Part shown: in pieces, positions 58,791 to 64,000 of the stretch
Numbering within the stretch: position 1 is the stretch's first letter
Layout of the letters: each line of letters begins with the position of its first letter
Assembly: GCA_946811695.1 (NCBI GenBank)
Contig: OX328123.1
Coordinates: 31,585,399-31,649,398, forward strand
Reading direction: 5' to 3'
From: Gonocerus acuteangulatus
Taxonomy: Eukaryota > Arthropoda > Insecta > Hemiptera > Coreidae
DNA length: 64,000 bases
Program-made: the position numbers and the translations under genes
Notes under the pieces: model-generated
Told to the model about the DNA's origin: nothing
Databases searched by the model: none
The model's input: only the letters and a program-made list of their open reading frames with translations

Positions 58791-59555
58791 AAACATTTAG
58801 TCCAAGAGCTGGTAACACACTTTTCAAGTGTTTTTTGTGCCTTGAAATTGTGCTAAAGTGGGTCTCTAGTGTAGATAAAAAGTTAAGTATGTGGTTGCTG
58901 GACATACCTTGAAACACCAGGTACTGCGCATGGTAATCAGTAACAAACTATGGGCCAAAAATAGTGTTTTATTCAGAAGCTATAAGTCTTTAATGTAAAA
59001 TTAAGGCAATTCTATAATGAATAATATATAAGGCAGACACTTTTAAGTGGGAAACATATAAAAAAAAAAAAACGAAGTGGGTTTTATATTAATAATAATT
59101 TAATATAATATTAAATGAAGTCTCTTCTTCACACTGCTATTTAAACACCATAATTGAAAATAATTACAAAAGGGCAGACACTTTTTGTGAGGTTTAGTAA
59201 TCAGCAAACATGAAAATAAATTCAGCCGATGATAGACTGCAATACACTGCGTGTAACCGTAAGAGTGAGTGAGAGCACCACTCATCTGGACAGGACAGTT
59301 GTGGCTAGAAATAAAGCAACTTGCCTTAATTATACATTAAAGATTGTTGGCTTCTGAATAAAATACCATTTTAGTGACAGTTTTTTAACACCTTTCCCCT
59401 ATGTGCAGTACCTGGTGTTCCAAGGTATGTCCAGGATACACATATATGCCTTACCTATCCACGACATGAAATACACCAAAATTCCAAGGTGCATAAAACA
59501 CTTCATGAAATGTGCGTTACCAGCTCTCCGACTAAATGGTGACAGTCAGAGAATA
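58791..59555. mobile_element. Fold-back element with about 220-bp inverted repeats
   Basis: Left arm CATTTAGTCCAAGAGCTGG.. to about 59020; right arm about 59320-59555 ending CCAGCTCTCCGACTAAATG. Shared blocks: GACATACCTTG(G)AACACCAGG, TTCAGAAGC..., TTAATGTA. No clear target duplication or coding capacity. Class unknown. Confidence 0.65.
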
Positions 59556-60113
59556 TAACTATCTCTGACAAAAGAAAGCATATGTCAGAATATAATGATT
59601 AAATTATTACGGATATTAAATTAATACAAAATTGCATGGAAAATTTAATTACTTATTCATTTATTAGAACACCACAATTCCAACCAAAATAAGTTAAATA
59701 TAACAATTTGCATATGTATGTAAGAGGATTAATTTCAAGTTCATAAATTTAAGTCCCTTACAAAATGACATTTATTACAAAGGAGTTTTAAAAAAAAATC
59801 TTTATGTTTTAGGAGTTCTTTATGTATAAAACAAAAAGTTCTATCTTTTTGGAATGTCTTAGAACTTTAAACTTCACTTAAAGCTACATATTCTGCAAAT
59901 GTAGACTCTTCCGTAACATCTTTTTGCTTAATCGATTTACAGTATAATGCATTACTAAATAACCTAATAAGAAAACCAGTGGTGGATTTTTGTTCTAAAT
60001 GATCATTTAAGAATGTAGTCTCTACATCCATCTGTTCAATATTAAAACCCTTTTGATATCTTCAACTTTTTTATTTTCAACAAAATCTCAAGCATTATTT
60101 TGTTTCAAACTAT

Positions 60114-60512
60114 CTATTTCTCTATCCCAAAAATCACAATCGCTTGAACTTTATCAGATTCACCCTCAGCCAATCCAATACAGCTTATGTTTTCTTGGAT
60201 AACATCAACATGCCTAGCGACAATGATTTTATTATTCAAAAGTACTTTATATCCCACTTCACTATAACCGATTAAAATGCACATATTCAGCTTTTTATCC
60301 CATTTAGAAGTTATTATTTGTTCTGGTTTCCTAACAAAATGTTTACTACCATATAAATTAAAGTTAGAAACATCTGGTTTCTTTCGAAAACAGATTTCAT
60401 AGGGTATTTTATTCTCAATGATGTTAGCTAAAGAGAGATTTTTCAAATAAGTTGCTGCACAGACCATTTCTGGCCAACATTTTTTTCTACAATAGCTTCT
60501 GCCAGTAAACAA
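60114..60512 (-). pseudogene. Copia integrase C-terminal fragment
   Basis: The longest open piece of the decayed copia (132 codons). It covers the end of the integrase core and the linker that follows: WPEMVCAATYLKN, the PYEICFRKKPD motif and the GYSEVGYKVLL..KIIVARHV segment. The catalytic DDE residues lie outside this piece. Confidence 0.8.
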
Positions 60513-60741
60513 TGAGATATATTCATAATTGTTCTAGTAAATCACACCGTATAATTCATGAACATATGAGGGGCAGGGATTAATTTTGATACCCCTTTTT
60601 TTTTTTTTGGTAGTCATAATTCTTACTATTTAAATATTCCTTACCAATGTCACATCTCATAATACCAATTCTCTTATTTCCTAAGTTTTCAACCTCATTT
60701 ACTTATTGAACAAAGGAATGAAAAACTTCTGTTTTAGGTTT

Positions 60742-60784
60742 AATAGTTTAAATCCGGCGCTAATGACCAAGTTGTAGATGCGCC

Positions 60785-60815
<31 letters not shown>

Positions 60816-60826
60816 AGTTTAAATCC
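60742..60826 (+). mobile_element. SINE 3' tail insertion with 14-bp target duplication
   Basis: GGCGCTAATGACCAAG..GATGCGCCGT plus about 28 A (60756-60812), flanked by AATAGTTTAAATCC at 60742-60755 and 60813-60826. Same family as the SINE at 30216, strongly 5'-truncated. Confidence 0.9.
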
Positions 60827-60978
60827 TAGCAATCTTACTATTTATTTATTTATACATCAGTGAGACCGCGACAAAGGGAATTCATCACTAAACACTTAAA
60901 TAACAATAAACAATACTGAACAATTATCAAGAAATTAACATGAAGGCAATCTTACTATAATCATCTATAAATGAAACA

Positions 60979-61716
60979 AAATATTTGGTAAATGTGAAGG
61001 AGCGCGGTCTCCACACCGATCCTTTTGAAATGTTGCACTATAACGTATTTTTATGCACTAAACACGAATCCGTTAAAAAAAAAAAAAACTCGCTTTTCAC
61101 TAGGAGAGAAGTTATTAAGCACTAAAGTTCACTGTTATGGAGGTTATAAAAGACGGGGTAACAGCGTATTTGTAAACACGCGCATGCGCAATAGTCCTTA
61201 ATGACGAAGTGTAATTGAAATTTAGACTCACTTGTGGTAGCTGACTTGGTCGTAAATTGTCGCTTTTGGGCATACGTGCTATGCGTTTCCGCTCGCTCAA
61301 GAAGATATCAAACCCCCTAGCCAATCCAACTCGCTAAAATTAATAGAATTCAATTAATTTTAGCGAGTTGGATTGACTAGAGTTTTGATATCTTCTTAAA
61401 ATTAAAAAAAAAAATAAAGAATGGTTTATTATTTTAAAAAAATATTTTTGAATAACTAACTGGAGATAAATTGATAAATAATTGATGGTAAATTTCAATT
61501 AGACATCCTTAGTACGAAATTTTCCATACCTAACCGCGCATGCGCATGTTGACAAACATAGTAGGTTACATTACCTTTCTGAACCCGCACTGCAGTGAGT
61601 GAAAAGCGAGCTTTTTTTTTAACGGATTCGTGTTTAGTGCATCAAAATACGTTATAGTGCAACATTTCAAAAGGATCGGTGTGGAGACCGCGCTCCATCA
61701 CATTTACCAAATATTT
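60979..61716. mobile_element. Merlin-like MITE inserted in copia integrase, 8-bp target duplication
   Basis: Body 60987-61708 (722 bp), target duplication AAATATTT at 60979-60986 and 61709-61716. TIRs read GGTAAATGTGA(A/T)GGAGCG, then CGGTCTCCACACCGATCC. Removing it restores the copia frame across KYFVSF. A central hairpin around GCGAGTTGGATTG and GCGCATGCGC motifs is present. Sister of 1498-2230. Confidence 0.88.
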
Positions 61717-62100
61717 TTCACCTTTGAGACTCATAGTTAAAAAAAGGTCCACATCAGTGTAAACAATTCCAAAATACTTTTAGCCTTCCTCTTATTGTTT
61801 TCCAAAGGGACACGGTCCATTTTACAATACAAGTATTATAAATTTATAACATGTCCAGATAAACTGATTCTTTACTGCCTTAAATGCACTTGAAGTTCTC
61901 CCAAAACTGTCAGCTTGATTTTTCATTTCAGTTGTTTGAATTTTATTTTTTTTAACATAATCTGAAGTTTCTATGTACAATTTACTATGCTGTTGATTCC
62001 TTTAGGTATAATCTATCAAATTTCTGAATTATGTCATAGGCTGTTGTCAAATCACAAAGAAATTCAAACTGTATTTGATCCTTAAGTCCTGCTGGGTAGT

Positions 62101-62628
62101 CGTGTCCTAGCCATTGCAAGTGTCACAGGGTTTATAAGTGCTCCTTACTTTTTACGTCAAAATAGTGGTTATAGGCCGTTTTGGTTCGTAAAAAATGGTA
62201 GAGAACCTACCATAACTTTAAACATTCAGTGTGTAAAGTTTCACAGCATTTTCTTCAGCAATTCACTGGAAAACTGTAAGTAAAATCTCATAGTTTTCGA
62301 AGTGATTTACGCTGTGCCCCAGGAGTGGGGGATTCCTGCTGCTGCCGGTCTAGGGTCTACCCTCTGCCCCAGCTGAGAGGCTACTGTTTCCATCCAAGGA
62401 CCCGGCTTACTCCCCTCTCTCCAGCCTACTACTCCTTGGCTCAGGGGTTGCGCTCACTACTCTCGCCCCGAAAGTATCGAGATCGTATCTCCCATCATCG
62501 GCTATATTTTTTTTTTTGCTGCAAATTCATTACAAATTTTATTTTAAATTAAATATTTAACTAGAACGTGTTTTGGTTAGATGTTTAATTTTTTTCTTTT
62601 TCTTAATTAAAAGAAATATATATACAAA
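62101..62628 (+). other. Probable 5' UTR/promoter of Jockey-like LINE
   Basis: GC-richer than its surroundings (62310-62505), non-coding, directly upstream of ORF1. The 5' boundary of the LINE cannot be fixed; it lies between the copia remnant (about 62100) and 62330. Confidence 0.5.
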
Positions 62629-63990
62629 ATGGATAACAAAAACATGGAAGGATCCCATTCAAAAAAAAACTCCACTCAGTCCAGCACCCATACTTCAAAG
62701 AGGTCAAGAGGTTCCGACCTTACTTCACCGAATGTTTCACCAGACAAAAAGAAACAAGCCAAGTCTGACGGCTCTTCATCGAGTGCTTCCTCAACCCGCC
62801 AGACCTACCGCCAACCTCCACCTGTTCAATATCAGCCAGACTTCACCTCACCCAACTCATTCCAACTGCTAGCCCCACAAGACCAAGACGAAGATATCGA
62901 GCCGGACCAGGAAGACTTTAACGACTCCTGTGAACCTCCACCCATAAACTTAAAGCCAGACATTGATTTCCTCGCCATATGCAACACAATCGCATTAGAA
63001 GTCGGCCAAACAGCATTTACTTGCAAATCTAAAACAAACGCATTTTCAATTCAAGCAAAAAATCCTGAAACTTATAGAAAAATAGTCAGACTCCTTCAAG
63101 CCAAAAATATAGAATACTACACATATCAATTTAAGGAAGATAAACCATACAGGGTGGTCATCAGGCACCTACATCCAACAACGCCAAAAGATATGATTAT
63201 ATCAGAACTGGGAAAACTAGGATTCCATGTTTTAGATGCCTGTAATGTACTACAAAAAACGACAAGAACTCCACTCCCGCTATTCTTCATCAACCTAAAA
63301 CCCGCACCAAATAACCGAGACATATTTTCCCTCAAGACTCTCCTGTTTACATCAATAAAAGTGGAAGAACCACATAGAAAAGAGGACATACCACAATGTA
63401 CAAGATGCCAGAGCTACAATCACACGAAGAAATTCTGTCGAGTGAATCCAATGTGTGTGAAGTGTGCGGGCCCTCATTTATCGAATGAGTGTTCAAAGAC
63501 CAGAGACACTCCAGCTACTTGCATAAACTGCCACCAAGGCCATCCTGCTAACTACCGCGGTTGTAGCGCCTATCAGGAGTTGGTCAAGCGGAGAAGATCT
63601 AGGAGTGGACAACGTGGCCCTGCTAGAACTACCTCCCAAGCAGCACCCAGCCAGGACACTTCAACCTTTCCACCCCTACCGAAGCCACCAGTGGACTACC
63701 AGCCCCAGCCCTCCGGTCAACCACATCCAGGAAGAACAACCTACGCCTCTGCTTTCCGGTCGAATCTTCCCAAGCCATCAACAACCACCTCTCCTCCCAC
63801 ACCTGCCTCCCATTGTCCACCTCCCCCGAGGGTTACTATTCTTCAACCTAAACCATCCCATGACTTCTCCTCAATCACAACCGCCCTTGTCAACTTAAAT
63901 CAAATAATACAAAATCTCCAAGCCCTAATATCCCCCCTCACTGACCTCCTCCACAAAGTGACCAGCATCCTGTCTGTCCTGCATCCATGA
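62629..63990 (+). CDS. Jockey-like LINE ORF1 (gag-like RNA-binding protein)
   Basis: 453 aa, intact. It binds the element RNA to form the retrotransposition particle. Residues 1-100 are Ser/Thr/Gln/Pro-rich and disordered. Residues about 125-250 form the domain that precedes the zinc knuckles in Jockey-type ORF1 (YRVVIRHLHPTTPKDMI, ELGKLGFHVLDACNV, PLFFINLKP). Three zinc knuckles follow: C257-C260-H265-C270, C276-C279-H283-C288 and C298-C301-H305-C312. A basic and proline-rich linker (about 320-405) and a helical C-terminus (LVNLNQIIQNLQALI) complete it. The stop TGA overlaps a possible ORF2 start (ATGA at 63987-63990), which continues outside the window. Intactness suggests a young element. 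Confidence 0.88.
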   Translation: MDNKNMEGSHSKKNSTQSSTHTSKRSRGSDLTSPNVSPDKKKQAKSDGSSSSASSTRQTYRQPPPVQYQPDFTSPNSFQLLAPQDQDEDIEPDQEDFNDSCEPPPINLKPDIDFLAICNTIALEVGQTAFTCKSKTNAFSIQAKNPETYRKIVRLLQAKNIEYYTYQFKEDKPYRVVIRHLHPTTPKDMIISELGKLGFHVLDACNVLQKTTRTPLPLFFINLKPAPNNRDIFSLKTLLFTSIKVEEPHRKEDIPQCTRCQSYNHTKKFCRVNPMCVKCAGPHLSNECSKTRDTPATCINCHQGHPANYRGCSAYQELVKRRRSRSGQRGPARTTSQAAPSQDTSTFPPLPKPPVDYQPQPSGQPHPGRTTYASAFRSNLPKPSTTTSPPTPASHCPPPPRVTILQPKPSHDFSSITTALVNLNQIIQNLQALISPLTDLLHKVTSILSVLHP

Positions 63991-64000
63991 CTGCGCCTTC

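Larger units (their letters stand above)
59556..62100 (-). pseudogene. Decayed Ty1/copia retrotransposon remnants
   Basis: Minus-strand coding traces in the right order: gag-like TTAYDIIQKFDRLYLKESTA (about 62070-61990); LEL..HTDV-like start of the integrase core (about 61790-61740) and KYFVSFIDDYSK across the MITE site (61716/60979); integrase C-terminal part with WPEMVCAATYLKNLSLANII, IPYEICFRKKP and WDKKLNMCILIGYSEVGYKV (60480-60190); and an RNase H trace AEYVALSE (about 59905-59880). Protease and most of the RT are missing and frames are broken. Interrupted by a SINE tail (60756) and a MITE (60987). Confidence 0.8.

Noticed and set aside
60114..60512. Independent host gene on the minus strand
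   Set aside because: Motifs and order match copia integrase, with further copia traces on both sides.

Overview
The window is eukaryotic and, by its gene content, from an arthropod, most likely an insect. It holds one intact host gene, a CYP6-like (clan 3) cytochrome P450. Everything else is transposable elements, their fossils and microsatellites. The DNA is AT-rich with about a dozen long (TA)n tracts. Typical animal elements are present: Penelope-like retroelements with GIY-YIG endonuclease, Jockey/I-type LINEs, Ty1/copia, tRNA-derived SINEs and terminal-inverted-repeat (TIR) MITEs. I cannot name the species.

Layout. 1-12.7 kb: a nested transposon stack. An intact Penelope-like element (4308-8070, 938-aa ORF, LTR-like repeats differing at 2 of 330 positions, 12-bp target duplication) sits inside a LINE ORF1, which itself lies between diverged TIRs (3323/9131). 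Around it are a MITE with an 8-bp target duplication (1498-2230), a PIF/Harbinger-like MITE (10351-11131) and a 124-bp tandem repeat. 12.7-30 kb: large palindromic composite repeats. They are built from two hairpin-bearing terminal modules that I call A-end and S-end, (TA)n tracts, a conserved inner repeat and a diverged core array that carries a fossil mariner helix-turn-helix. A palindromic pair of Penelope fragments and a 1.7-kb fold-back element sit inside (TA)n tracts.

32.4-57.7 kb: the P450 gene on the + strand. Six exons (32429-32615, 40392-40778, 42514-42873, 49925-50143, 50864-51100, 57530-57696) join in frame to 518 codons plus stop; all five introns are phase 1 with GT-AG borders and every P450 signature is present. 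The introns are swollen by repeats: a near-identical 1.76-kb tandem duplication (intron 1), LINE and SINE copies, a ribozyme-like palindrome, and in intron 5 a 4.1-kb (TAC)n array of about 1375 units with one interruption. The segment around that array is repeated in tandem with only 81 units.

57.8-64 kb: a fold-back element, a decayed minus-strand copia element interrupted by a SINE tail and a MITE (both with clear target duplications), then the 5' part of a Jockey-like LINE with an intact ORF1 (62629-63990) that runs to the window edge.

Most striking: hammerhead-ribozyme-like motifs in three unrelated Penelope-derived sequences, the composite A/S palindrome family, and the giant TAC array next to a duplicated splice donor. 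Several near-perfect tandem duplications could be assembly artefacts and are flagged as such.
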